Assembly (NCBI GenBank): GCA_963702175.1
Contig: OY969721.1
Location: forward strand, 1 to 64,000
Source of the DNA: VRUE01 sp963702175
Lineage (GTDB): Bacteria; Actinomycetota; Thermoleophilia; Solirubrobacterales; 70-9
Direction: 5' to 3'
Length of the DNA: 64,000 bases
Of the stretch, positions 24,053 through 32,837 are shown one piece after another. Both the position numbers and the translations under genes were made by a program. The number at the start of each line of letters is the position of its first letter. Position 1 is the first letter of the stretch. The notes beneath the pieces were generated by a model that saw nothing but the letters and a program-made list of their open reading frames with translations, did no database searches and had not been told where the DNA came from.

Positions 24053-24415
24053 ATGGCAACCGCTGAAGTCAAGAATTTCGACTCTCCCGACGAGATCCGC
24101 CCGTTCGAAGGGAAGGGCCAGGCGAAGATGGTGCAGCTTGCCGGTCACGCTGTCGGCAAGGGGACGTTCGAGCCCGGGTGGAAATGGTCGGAGAACGTGA
24201 AGCCGATCGCGGGCACCGACTCCTGCCAGGCTGCGCACTTCGGCTACGTGCTGTCCGGCAAGATGAAGATTTTCATGGACGATGGCTCCGAGGTCGAGGT
24301 CGTCGCCGGCGACGTGGTCGCGATCCCGCCGGGCCACGACGCCGAAGTGCCGGGCGACGAGGCATGCGTGATGGTCGACTTCGGCGAGATCGGCGACTAC
24401 GCCAAGCGAGGCTGA
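24053..24415 (+). CDS. cupin-domain protein
   Basis: 120 residues. Beta-strand-rich single cupin: HFGYVLSGKMKIFMDDGSEV near residue 65 and GDVVAIPPGHDAEVPGDE near 90 correspond to cupin motifs 1 and 2. Start ATG 24053 follows AAGGAG. Substrate unknown. Third-position GC resembles core genes, unlike its degraded neighbours. Confidence 0.85.
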   Translation: MATAEVKNFDSPDEIRPFEGKGQAKMVQLAGHAVGKGTFEPGWKWSENVKPIAGTDSCQAAHFGYVLSGKMKIFMDDGSEVEVVAGDVVAIPPGHDAEVPGDEACVMVDFGEIGDYAKRG

Positions 24416-24459
24416 CGAGTTCACTGCGCACAGGCCCAAGCTGTCTGTCAGGTACGCCG

Positions 24460-25093
24460 TTGAACTACAGGCTCGCTTATAGGCTTGGTTTCCACCCCTG
24501 GGAGGACCTCGCCGAGCACCCGCCCTACGCCGACAAGCTCATGGAGCTGGTGGCTTGCGACGAGGACGGGCGCAACCCCCCCTTCGGCCCTGCGCTCGAC
24601 ATTGGGACCGGTAGCGCTGTTTGGGGTATTCGACTCGCCGAACGAGGCTGGCAGGTGACCGGCATCGACACCGTCGAGAAGGCACTGAGCCGGGCTCGCA
24701 AGCGAGTGGAGGAGGCGGGCGTCGATATGCGCCTGCTCCGAGGCGACGTGACGGCATTGCGGGAGGCGGACATCGGCACCAGTTTCCGCTTGCTGGTGGA
24801 CACCGGCACTTTCCACGGCCTGACCGAGCCTCAGCGGCAGGCGATGGGAAGGGAGGTGGGCGCGGTCGCCGCTCCAGACGCCACGCTAATCCTCGATTGC
24901 TTCGCTCCCCGGCGCAGGGGTCCGCTGCCCCGAGGTGCGAGCAGAGACAGATGTGGAAGAGGCATTCCCCGGGTGGGAGATCACCGACATTGAGACGGCG
25001 GACACTGAACCCGATCCGATTGCCCGGCTCTTCCGGTTCGACGAGGCTTTCTACCGCCTTCGCCGCCAAGGCGCTGCGGTCCCGGGAAAGTAG
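24460..25093 (+). pseudogene. class I SAM-dependent methyltransferase, frameshifted
   Basis: Starts at TTG 24460 (LNYRLAYRLGFHPWED). SAM-binding motif ALDIGTGSAVWGIRLAERGW near residue 50, then GIDTVEKALSRAR and LLVDTGTFHGL. After LILDCFAP the frame breaks at about 24910-24935. The expected C-terminus continues in another frame (VEEAFPGWEITDIE, RLFRFDEAFYRLR) to a TAG at 25091. A one-base indel separates the halves, so either decayed or a sequencing error. Confidence 0.75.
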
Positions 25094-25220
25094 CGCCACC
25101 GCTGAGTCTAGGTCTACAGGAGGATCCGTCGGGAAACGAACTCGGCGCGGGAGGGCCTGCGGCCTGACGCCCAAGTTTTCGAAGACAGCGCCTCTGCTTG
25201 TTAGGTTGAGCGCTCAATCC

Positions 25221-25348
25221 GAGCCGCCTCGCTCAAGCGAAGGCGGACGGGGGACCCAGGTAGTTGGGGCGAATCGGCCGGTGATCCGGCCCTAGCGGCA
25301 TTGGCCGCGAGCCCGTCAGCTAACCCCGTAGGAAACCGACAGAGGAGG
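25221..25348 (+). ncRNA. ydaO/yuaA-type cyclic di-AMP riboswitch, copy 1
   Basis: Conserved blocks in order: GGGGGACCCA, GGGGCGAATCGG, then GAGCCCGTCAGCTAACCCCG, as in Rfam RF00379. It ends at a strong ribosome site (AGAGGAGG) 6 bases before ATG 25355. In actinobacteria this class controls cell-wall hydrolases and transporters. Here it precedes a small membrane protein. Confidence 0.85.
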
Positions 25349-25354
25349 CGCGAG

Positions 25355-25630
25355 ATGAAGGCCCAGACCGGTGTGAATCGCAACCTACTCCGTCCCGCGA
25401 CGACGATCCCGCAGCGGAGAGTCAGGTCGATCAGGGGGCGCAAGTCTGGCGTCGAGGAGGGAGGCATGGGGACGCGACCACGTCAACCTCTGGCCAGAAC
25501 TTTTCTTGCCCAACGCTTCTTTGCGCCCCTGGTCGAATCGCCGAGGTTCGTCTATTTGGCCGGCGTCGGACTGGGAATTGGATGCGGCGGGCTGGTGGTC
25601 GTGCTCTTGCTCGGCGTGCTCAGTCTTTGA
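25355..25630 (+). CDS. small membrane protein under riboswitch control
   Basis: 91 residues. Basic N-terminal half (PQRRVRSIRGRKSG) and one C-terminal TM segment (YLAGVGLGIGCGGLVVVLLL). ATG 25355 has AGGAGG upstream. An internal ATG at 25466 also has a perfect GAGGAGGGAGG site and would give a 54-residue form. I do not recognise the family. The riboswitch suggests a link to c-di-AMP, envelope or osmotic control. Confidence 0.6.
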   Translation: MKAQTGVNRNLLRPATTIPQRRVRSIRGRKSGVEEGGMGTRPRQPLARTFLAQRFFAPLVESPRFVYLAGVGLGIGCGGLVVVLLLGVLSL

Positions 25631-25843
25631 GTTGACCGCCCTGGCCGTGGCTCGAAGGACGGGTTTGGTCGGCTGAATCGACCCACGCTTTCATCGGCAC
25701 CCAGGCTCTTTGCAGCACAAGGGGCCTGACATTCGATGCGGTGATCCGTTTCGATCAGTATCGGCGAGGACGGGGTGGTTCGCCTCAAATTCTGCAAGGA
25801 GCCCCTTAACGGCGCGTGCAACGCGCTGGAAGGAGATCGAACG

Positions 25844-26020
25844 ATGAAGAGACGTATCCGTAGGGTGACTGCACTCGCTGCTGCGATCATGTTGATGGCG
25901 GCCGGACCCGCCTACGCATTCGGCGGCCCGAATTCGGCTGGGAACTCCGGGCACTTCCATCCGAACAGCAATCCATGCCAAGGGCCGAACGATCAACCCA
26001 ACTGCCCGGGGCCGCACTGA
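25844..26020 (+). CDS. short secreted Asn/Pro/Gly-rich peptide
   Basis: 58 residues. Clear signal peptide (MKRRIRRVTALAAAIMLMAA, cleavage after AYA) and a 33-residue mature part rich in N, P, G and H with two Cys (FGGPNSAGNSGHFHPNSNP...). ATG 25844 follows AAGGAGA. A terminator hairpin follows. Function unknown; the two Cys could form a disulfide. Confidence 0.65.
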   Translation: MKRRIRRVTALAAAIMLMAAGPAYAFGGPNSAGNSGHFHPNSNPCQGPNDQPNCPGPH

Positions 26021-26040
26021 TCTATCTCTTCGAGTAGATC

Positions 26041-26070
26041 GTGGAGGGGCTGCTCTGGCGGCCCCTCCAT
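26041..26070 (+). terminator. terminator hairpin
   Basis: TGGAGGGGC (26042-26050) and GCCCCTCCA (26061-26069) form a perfect 9-bp stem with a 10-base loop, 20 bases after the small secreted peptide gene. Confidence 0.7.
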
Positions 26071-26199
26071 CGCGGAATCGCCTGACCGCCAAGAACACGG
26101 CGTCTTGCGGTACCTGAACGACTTCATGGGACCCCTGTACACGGTGAAAGTAACCGACTACATGCTCGTCACCGAACGCCATCTTCCGAGCTCGACCGA

Positions 26200-26460
26200 G
26201 TGTGCAGGCCTGAGGCAGTACTTCCACTGCGAAAAGTCGAGTCGGCGAACTACTACCACGAATGCTATTACCCGACTCAGGGCGCAACCGAAGAGGCCTA
26301 TTGCGTCGACGAATGGATCACGACCGGCACCTTCGTCCTCTGCGACGAAGCCCTGGCCTTTCCCCCGCGGCATACCTGTCCAAGCTGGGTGCCGCCGCAC
26401 AACCCGGGGGACGACGAACCGCTCGCCGGTGGCAGAGATCGGGGTTGGCGCAATCATTGA
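26200..26460 (+). CDS. hypothetical Cys-rich protein, possibly 5'-frameshifted
   Basis: 86 residues from GTG 26200. The part after residue 17 (ANYYHECYYPTQGATEEAYC, VDEWITTGTFVLCDEALAF) has coding-like codon use. A neighbouring frame from 26105 (LYTVKVTDYMLVTERHLPSS) also looks coding up to about 26225, so the true gene may begin there with a frameshift. Family not recognised. Confidence 0.35.
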   Translation: MCRPEAVLPLRKVESANYYHECYYPTQGATEEAYCVDEWITTGTFVLCDEALAFPPRHTCPSWVPPHNPGDDEPLAGGRDRGWRNH

Positions 26461-26463
26461 CCG

Positions 26464-27450
26464 ATGCGCGCAATGCTCCTTGAGCAAGCGGGGGAGCCGC
26501 TGCGGCTCGCCGAGCTGCGCGATCCCGTCCCGGGTCGCGGCCAGGTCCTGATCTCGGTTCACGCATGCGGCGTCTGCCGCACGGATCTGCACATCCTCTA
26601 CGGCGAGCTGAGCGAGCCGAAGTTGCCACTAGTGCCGGGGCACCAGATCGTCGGGACAGTCGTCGGCAGGGGCGCGGGGGCAGAGCGCTTCGCGGATGGC
26701 GAGCGTGTTGGCGTGCCCTGGCTTGGCTGGGCCTGCGGCGAGTGTCGTTACTGCCTCGGCGGGCGGGAGAACCTCTGCGACCGCGCTCGCTTCACCGGTT
26801 ACGACGTCGACGGCGGCTACGCCGAGCTGGCGGTCGCCGACGAGCGCTTCTGCTTCCCGATTCCGGTGGACTACTCGGACGAGCAGGCCGCGCCGCTGCT
26901 CTGCGCGGGGCTGATCGGCTACCGCGCCCTGCGACTGGTCGGCGATGCCGAGCGGGTCGGCTTCTACGGCTTCGGCGCCTCCGCTCACATCCTCTGCCAG
27001 GTCGCCGTCCATCAGGGACGCCGCGTCTTCGCCTTCACCCGCGAAGGTGACGAGGAGACGCAGGCTTTCGCCCGCCAGCTCGGCGCCGAGTGGGCTGGCT
27101 CCTCCGGCGAAGCGCCCCCCGAGGAGCTCGACGGCGCGATCGTCTTCGCTGCGGTCGGGGCGCTGATGCCGGCGGCGCTACGTGCCAGCGCCAAGGGCGC
27201 GCGGGTAATCAGCGCCGGCATCCACATGAGCGAGATCCCGGCCTTCCCCTACGAGATCCTCTGGGGCGAGCGGACGCTCGGCTCGGTCGCCAACCTGACC
27301 CGCCGCGACGGGGAGGAGTTCCTCGAGCTGGCGCCACAGGTGCCGGTGCGGACGGAGGTCTCGGCCTACCCGCTGGCGGAGGCGAACCAGGCGATGGCGG
27401 ACCTCCGTACCGGAGCTTTCAGGGGCGCCGCTGTCCTCATGGTCGGTTAA
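26464..27450 (+). CDS. zinc-dependent alcohol dehydrogenase
   Basis: 328 residues, medium-chain dehydrogenase. Catalytic-zinc motif CGVCRTDLH (Cys36) and GHQIVGTVVGRG; structural-zinc cysteines CGECRYCLGGRENLC near 95. The cofactor domain has GFYGFGASAHI near 165 in place of the classic GxGxxG. Resembles the AdhP/AdhA-like group that oxidises or reduces short alcohols or aldehydes with NAD(P). Starts 3 bases after the preceding stop. Confidence 0.85.
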   Translation: MRAMLLEQAGEPLRLAELRDPVPGRGQVLISVHACGVCRTDLHILYGELSEPKLPLVPGHQIVGTVVGRGAGAERFADGERVGVPWLGWACGECRYCLGGRENLCDRARFTGYDVDGGYAELAVADERFCFPIPVDYSDEQAAPLLCAGLIGYRALRLVGDAERVGFYGFGASAHILCQVAVHQGRRVFAFTREGDEETQAFARQLGAEWAGSSGEAPPEELDGAIVFAAVGALMPAALRASAKGARVISAGIHMSEIPAFPYEILWGERTLGSVANLTRRDGEEFLELAPQVPVRTEVSAYPLAEANQAMADLRTGAFRGAAVLMVG

Positions 27451-29313
27451 CTACCGGCTCGCTGTCAGCGTCGCGCTCGTGTAGCTGCTGCCGCCGGCTG
27501 ACGCGGCAGTGAGCGTCTCGGTGTAGCTGCCGGTCGATTTGGCGGTGAAGGTGAACTGGGTCGCGGAGTCGGCGGGACCGGAGCTGTTGATCGTCATGGG
27601 GCTGCCGGCGATGGCGCCCCCGGTCGTGGCGACTTTGACGCTATTGCCTGTACCCAACGCGCTGACGGTGTTGGCGAGGCTGTCGGTGACGCTGACTTTC
27701 GCTGTGATCGTGCCGCTATTGCCCAGTTCGGTCACCGAGCAAGTGAAAGCACAGATCGAGCTGAGAACTCCGCCGCTGATCGCGACGTTCGTGAAGGCCA
27801 GCCTTGACGGGGACCCGGGGCTGACGGTGATGGAGAGAGGGGCCGAGGAGATGGTGTCGTCGCTGACCGCGATGCTCGCCGCACCTGCACGGTTGAGTTT
27901 CATCACCCCGTTTTTCGACGAAGAGACTTTGGCGACGCCTGAGCTGAAGTTGATCGCGGTCGCCGAGCCGAAGGCAACGGCGGTGCCGGCGCTGCTGGTC
28001 ACGGTCGGCAGGGTTCCGTTGGGGCTCGCTGAGGAACCCGAGAAGGTGAGGTTGCGGGAGCCGGTGTAGGAAGTCGCCGTGTTGCCGTAGGGATCGAACG
28101 CGGTGGTGGTCAGGTTGTTGGTGGCTCCCGCCGTGGGCGTCGTCGAGGCGGCTGCGAGCGAGAGGCTCGACGCTGCCGCCGCAGCGACGGTCACCGAGGT
28201 CGAGGCGCTGAGCGAGCCGTCGCTCACTTTGAGAGTGGTGGCCCCGCTTTTGTAGAGCTTCAGCACGCCGTTGGCGGCGCCGGCGACTTTCGCCACCCCG
28301 GCGTCGAAGCTGATCGCGGTCGCCGAGCCAAGCGGCACGTCGATCCCGGAGCTGTCGCTGACAGTGGGCGTGTTGCCCCAGGCGCTGGGCGAGGCGCCGG
28401 TAAAGGTCAGGTTGCGCGGCCCCGTGTATGTCGGCAGCGGGTTGCCATATGTGTCGGAAACCGTGATCGTCAGGTCGTTCGCGACCCCGGCCGTGGGCGT
28501 CGCCGAGGCAGCGACGAGCGAGATTTTCGAGGTCGCCTCGAGCGCGACGGTGAGGGAGAGATCCGGCGAGCTGGAGATCGAGCCGTCGGTGACTTTGACG
28601 CTCGTCGTCCCGCTCCGGTAGAGCCTCATCACCCCGTTTTTGGAGGAGGAGACTTTGGCGACGCCCAAGCTGAAGCTGATCGTGGTCACCGAGCCGAAAG
28701 CGATCGCCGTTCCGGAGCTGTTGCTCACGGTGGGGCTCGTTCCGCCGGGGCTGGCTGAGGCGCCCGAGAAGGTAAGGCTGCGGGAGCCGGTGTAGGTCGT
28801 GACGGTGTTGTCGTTCGCGTCCTGGGCGGTGATCGTCAGGTTGTTCGTGGCTCCCGCCGTCGGGGTCGTGGACGCAGCTTTGAGGTCCAGGTGCGTTACC
28901 TGCCCGACCGTGATTTTCGCCGTAGCGACGGAGCTGCCGGCGCTCCACGAGCGCCAGTACGCCGTGACGACGTAGTCGTAGGTACCGACGTCAAGGCCAC
29001 TGTCGGTGCAGCTGGTGACGGGGGTCCGGGCGGAGGAGTTGGGGCAAGTGCCGCCGGGGGAGCCCCCATCGCGCGAGACGGCATAGGTGACCGTGCCGGA
29101 CCCGGGAGGAACGACTGCGCTCCAGCTCAGCGCCACCGTTCCGCCGACAGCGGGTGTCGCGATGACGGTCGTGAGCGTGGACAGTTTCGAGACGCCCGCG
29201 GTTGCGTCGCCCGCGCCTTTGGTCGAGAAGTAGGCGAAGGCCGCGCTGGAAAGCGCCCCAACCATGATCAGGACCAGGACGGTCACGGCGATTCCAGTCC
29301 GCACCGACTTCAT
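27451..29313 (-). CDS. exported SipW-type protein with three large Ig-like repeats
   Basis: 620 residues. SipW/TasA-type N-terminus (VLVLIMVGALSSAAFAYFST), then a fibronectin-III-like segment (about 35-135) and three repeats of about 125 residues. Each begins like AASTTPTAGATNNLTITAQD and contains YTGSRNLTFSG and SSKNGVMKLYRSG. A final filamin-like domain follows. Long, low-lysine, Ser/Thr-rich: a surface or matrix protein. ATG overlaps the upstream gene's stop. Last gene of a three-gene unit. Confidence 0.75.
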   Translation of the reverse strand: MKSVRTGIAVTVLVLIMVGALSSAAFAYFSTKGAGDATAGVSKLSTLTTVIATPAVGGTVALSWSAVVPPGSGTVTYAVSRDGGSPGGTCPNSSARTPVTSCTDSGLDVGTYDYVVTAYWRSWSAGSSVATAKITVGQVTHLDLKAASTTPTAGATNNLTITAQDANDNTVTTYTGSRSLTFSGASASPGGTSPTVSNSSGTAIAFGSVTTISFSLGVAKVSSSKNGVMRLYRSGTTSVKVTDGSISSSPDLSLTVALEATSKISLVAASATPTAGVANDLTITVSDTYGNPLPTYTGPRNLTFTGASPSAWGNTPTVSDSSGIDVPLGSATAISFDAGVAKVAGAANGVLKLYKSGATTLKVSDGSLSASTSVTVAAAAASSLSLAAASTTPTAGATNNLTTTAFDPYGNTATSYTGSRNLTFSGSSASPNGTLPTVTSSAGTAVAFGSATAINFSSGVAKVSSSKNGVMKLNRAGAASIAVSDDTISSAPLSITVSPGSPSRLAFTNVAISGGVLSSICAFTCSVTELGNSGTITAKVSVTDSLANTVSALGTGNSVKVATTGGAIAGSPMTINSSGPADSATQFTFTAKSTGSYTETLTAASAGGSSYTSATLTASR

Positions 29314-30089
29314 CCCCTTGCCTCCCCGGAGAAGGCGAGGGGGAACTGGGCGCGCTGGCAGGCGTCCTGGTTGACAGGCAGGTCACGCAGCTGGATCGTC
29401 GGCGCCGAGGCGCCCTCTGCCGGCAATCCCACCGATCCCCCTGCCGGCACTGTGAGCGGCGCCGCGCTCGACACGTTGGAGTGGGTCAGTTCGAGGTTCG
29501 CGGCGCTCGCGCATCCCGGGGCATCGGCGGTCGCCGCGACCCTGAGGCTGGTGACGTGGATCGGCACCGGGTTGGGGTTGGAGATCGTCAGCGGTAGCGG
29601 CACCGGAGGCGCTCCGGGGTAGAGTGGGCCGAGGCCGGCCAGCTGCGGCACGATCGAGAAGTCCCTCGGCGCGAGCAGGCTCCAGCGGAACCGAGCCGCG
29701 CGCCCGTGCCGGCGCCGCCGGTCAATCGCTCGTACGGAGAACCTGTGATCCCCCGGGGTGAGCCCGGCAAAGACGATCGGCGCTCGGCAGGCCCGCCACC
29801 CGCGCCGGTCGAGGCGGCACTGGAAACGCAGGTTGCGCCTGCGCACGGTGAAGACGAACCTGGCGCGGGTCGAGGTGGCCAGCTTGTCGGGGTGGTAGGT
29901 GATCGTCGGCGTCGGGAGGCGCAGGGAAGCCGGCCGGCGCTCGGCACCGCCTCCGCCGGCTCCGTGTGACGCAGCCGCGTAGGCGACGGCGCCAAGGCAG
30001 GCGGCCACGCCGAGTGCTGCCGTCAGTGCCCCGGGGATCGCGCTGCCACCGGCGCGGCCGCCTCGCTGTCTACGAGCGCCACCCTTCAC
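29310..30089 (-). CDS. exported protein with Ig-like domain
   Basis: 259 residues. Basic N-terminus and TM (IPGALTAALGVAACLGAVAY). A domain with the pattern RFQCRLDRRGWRACRAPIVF...GLTPGDHRFSVRAID matches the bacterial Ig-like module usually written FECSLDG..F..C. The C-terminal domain ends VNQDACQRAQFPLAFSG, echoing the end of the next protein upstream. Middle gene of the unit. Confidence 0.6.
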   Translation of the reverse strand: MKGGARRQRGGRAGGSAIPGALTAALGVAACLGAVAYAAASHGAGGGGAERRPASLRLPTPTITYHPDKLATSTRARFVFTVRRRNLRFQCRLDRRGWRACRAPIVFAGLTPGDHRFSVRAIDRRRRHGRAARFRWSLLAPRDFSIVPQLAGLGPLYPGAPPVPLPLTISNPNPVPIHVTSLRVAATADAPGCASAANLELTHSNVSSAAPLTVPAGGSVGLPAEGASAPTIQLRDLPVNQDACQRAQFPLAFSGEARG

Positions 30090-30098
30090 GGGAGTGGA

Positions 30099-30569
30099 TC
30101 AGTTGTTGGTCAGGTGCAGCGTCAGCGCTGCGCCCTGGCAGGCGTCCTGGTTGACCCCGGTTTCGTTCATCGTCAGGGTGCCGCTCGGCGTCACGCTCTG
30201 GCCGTTCCCGGGTGGGAAGACTTTGTTGACGCTGACCGCGGCCATGGTGAAGTCCGGGTTCCCGCCTGAGATCGTGGTGCTGCAGGCCGAATGCCCGGCA
30301 TCGACGGAGATGCTCGCCAGCGTGACCGTCCCGACGCTCTGCGAGCCCGAGGACGGGTTGTCGACGGTGAGCGATACCGGCGAGGAGGAGCCGGGGTAGA
30401 GGTCGGAGGAGATCGTGGCGTGAAGTGTCACGGCCGAGCTCGAGCCGACCGCGGCGGTTCCGGTGCCCGATCCGCTCGACGTGAAATACGCGATAGCTGC
30501 GCCGGCGGCCGTCAGCGCGGCTACGCAGCCGAGCGCCGCCAGCATGCGCTTTCCTGTCGTCCAACTCAT
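30099..30569 (-). CDS. SipW-dependent-type exported protein
   Basis: 156 residues. Signal MLAALGCVAALTAAGAAIAY followed by FTSSGSGTGTAAVG, the AYFT-type junction of TasA/camelysin proteins. Compact beta-rich body with two Cys pairs; C-terminus TGVNQDACQGAALTLHLTNN. Start ATG 30569 behind GGGGGA. First gene of the unit. No SipW peptidase is present in the window. Confidence 0.7.
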   Translation of the reverse strand: MSWTTGKRMLAALGCVAALTAAGAAIAYFTSSGSGTGTAAVGSSSAVTLHATISSDLYPGSSSPVSLTVDNPSSGSQSVGTVTLASISVDAGHSACSTTISGGNPDFTMAAVSVNKVFPPGNGQSVTPSGTLTMNETGVNQDACQGAALTLHLTNN

Positions 30570-30741
30570 CTTTCGATCCCCCTTGTTGATTTGGATTGGC
30601 GGGATCAAAGCCCGCCAGCCCTGAGGAATCGACGGATTGCACAAGCAGCTTGAAGCTTGCAAAGGCAGACAGGATCTTTCCTTCTTGTCCACTCTGTACA
30701 GCCGTGCCTGGGGCGGGGGCGCGGGTAGGGTCAGAGGCTCG

Positions 30742-31518
30742 ATGCCGCTGCTATCGACTGAGCGGGCAGATCCTGACGCCACGGGGGTGCGCGCGGTCGT
30801 GCGCGGCGACGTGCAGGCGGTCGGGTACCGAGATGCGAGCGTGCGCCAGGCGCGCCGGCTCGGAGTGATGGGCTGGGTGCGGAACCAGGAGGACGGCAGC
30901 GTGCTCGTGCACGCCGAGGGGCCTGGGCGGGCGGTCGAGGAACTGATGGAGTTCCTGCGTGAGGGACCACGGGCCGCGCAGGTCGCCGAGGTGGCGGTCG
31001 AGCAGGTCAAAGTCGAGGGTCATGAGCAGTTCGCGATTCGCGGCGTCAGCGCCGGCGTCTTCGTCATCCAGGAGCACGCCGCCACCGCCCGTCACTTCGA
31101 CCTGCGCCTGGAGGTCGGCGGGGTGATGCGCTCCTGGGCCGTTCCGAAGGGCCCTTCACTGGATCCCGCCGTCAAGCGCCTCGCGGTGGAGGTCGCCGAT
31201 CACTCGATCTCCCACAACGATTTCGAGGGGAAGAGCGGGGAGGGCGGGGTGATCGTCTGGGACCGCGGCCACTACGAGCAGGGCGGTCGCGTCGCCTGGC
31301 CGGAGGCGCTCGAGAGCGGCCACGCCGTCTTCGTCCTCCACGGAGAGAAGCTGCACGGCGGTTTCGCCCTGCAGCGCACCCGGCCCGGCGAGAAGGCTCA
31401 GTGGCTGCTGATCAAGCGGCGCGACGACGAGGCGCGCCCCGGCACGGACGTGGTCGCCGAAGAGCCGCAATCGGTGGTCAGCGGCAAGACGCTCGACGAG
31501 CTCCTCCGCGAGGATTGA
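30742..31518 (+). CDS. acylphosphatase fused to LigD-type 3'-phosphoesterase domain
   Basis: 258 residues. Residues about 14-98 are an acylphosphatase with catalytic Arg30 (RGDVQAVGYR) and Asn48 (GWVRN). Residues about 103-225 are the DNA-ligase-D phosphoesterase domain: FVIQEHAATARHFDLRLEV, SWAVPKGPSLDP, VIVWDRGHYE, LHGEKLHGGFALQRT. The PE domain trims 3' ends in bacterial NHEJ. No ligase, polymerase or Ku gene is nearby. Start ATG 30742; it is the first gene of an operon with a P450 four bases on. Confidence 0.85.
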   Translation: MPLLSTERADPDATGVRAVVRGDVQAVGYRDASVRQARRLGVMGWVRNQEDGSVLVHAEGPGRAVEELMEFLREGPRAAQVAEVAVEQVKVEGHEQFAIRGVSAGVFVIQEHAATARHFDLRLEVGGVMRSWAVPKGPSLDPAVKRLAVEVADHSISHNDFEGKSGEGGVIVWDRGHYEQGGRVAWPEALESGHAVFVLHGEKLHGGFALQRTRPGEKAQWLLIKRRDDEARPGTDVVAEEPQSVVSGKTLDELLRED

Positions 31519-31521
31519 CGG

Positions 31522-32837
31522 GTGACAGCGCTCACTCGTCCGGCCTCGGAGATCCCAGGGCTGCCGCTCCCGGGTCCACTGCAGTCGTGGCTCGGCATCG
31601 CCTTCCCGGTTGGGGCGAGGCTGGCGATGCGCAAGCGCTACGGCCGCGTCTTCCGCTCCAACGACTCGATCGCGGGCGAGCTCTTCCACATCGCCGACCG
31701 CGACCTGGTCGAGGAGATGTTCAAGTGGAAGCCCGCCGCGTACGAGGTCGCCGAGCCGCGCCAGACGATGGAGCCCGTAGTCGGGCCGGCCTCGCTCCTG
31801 CTGCTCGACGGCGACCGTCACATGCGCATGCGGAAGTTGATGCTGCCCCGTTCCACGGCCAGGCGATCGCGCACTACGCCGAGCTGATCGAGCAGATCAC
31901 CGACCGCGAGATCGACAGGTGGAGCCCGGGCGAGACGATTCGCACCCGCACAGTCGCTCAGACGATCACGCTGGAGGTGATGATCCGGACCGTCTTCGGC
32001 GTGTCCGACCCGGACCGCATCGCCGAGCTGAAGCGGCGCCTGCCCAAGCTCTCATCGATCAACCCGGCGCTGCTCGTGATGCAGAAGGACCTCGGCCCGC
32101 TCAGTCCCTGGGGCCGCTTCCTGCGGAATAGGGATCGCGTCGACGAGATCCTCTACGAGGAGATCGGCCGGCGCCGGGACGATCCGGATCGAGACGCCCA
32201 CGACGACATCCTCACCCTGCTGCTTTCGGCCCGCGACGACGAGGGCAATCCGCTGACCGATCGAGAGTTGCGCGACGAGCTGATCACGATCCTGCTTGCG
32301 GGGCACGAGACGACCGCGACCTCGATCGGGTGGGCGTTCGAGCGACTCCTGCGCACGCCGCCGGCGTTGGAGCGTCTGACCGCCGAGGTGAGGGCGGGCG
32401 AGTCGAGCGAGTACCTGGATGCGGTGATCAAGGAGACGCTTCGGGTGCGGCCCGTCGTCACCGAGGTCTTCCGCTCACCGACCGAGCCAACGGAGCTGGG
32501 GGGTTACCTCTTCAAACCGGGAGCGCAGCTGGCGGCCTCAATCGCACTCTTGCAGTGGGATCCGGACCTGTACCCACCCGACCCCCTCGCCTTCCGTCCC
32601 GAGCGCTTCCTCGAAGGAGCGCCGGAGCCCTACACCTGGGTTCCGTTCGGCGGCGGCGTTCGCCGCTGCATCGGGGCGTCCTTCGCGATGCTCGAGATGA
32701 AAATCGCGATCGCGAGGATCCTCGCGCGGACCCAGCTCCGCGCTCCCCGGACGAAGGACGAGAAGTCACGCTTCCGCGGCGTCACGGTCCTACCGAGCCG
32801 TGGGGGCGAGGCGATCGTGGAGAGCGTCACCCGGTAG
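31522..32837 (+). pseudogene. cytochrome P450, single-base frameshift
   Basis: Starts GTG 31522. Frame 1 gives residues to RHMRMRKLMLP at about 31850; the remainder (FHGQAIAHYAELIEQITDRE) follows in another frame. One C lost from a C-run (CCCC where CCCCC is expected) explains it. The rest is intact: I-helix AGHETTATS, ExxR KETLRVR, and haem loop FGGGVRRCIGA. Would be about 439 residues. Either a very recent mutation or a sequencing error. Substrate unknown. Confidence 0.85.

Noticed and set aside
30597..30615. GGCGGG-atcaaag-CCCGCC hairpin as a riboswitch upstream of the SipW-type operon
   Set aside because: A lone 6-bp hairpin without conserved aptamer blocks of any class I recognise.
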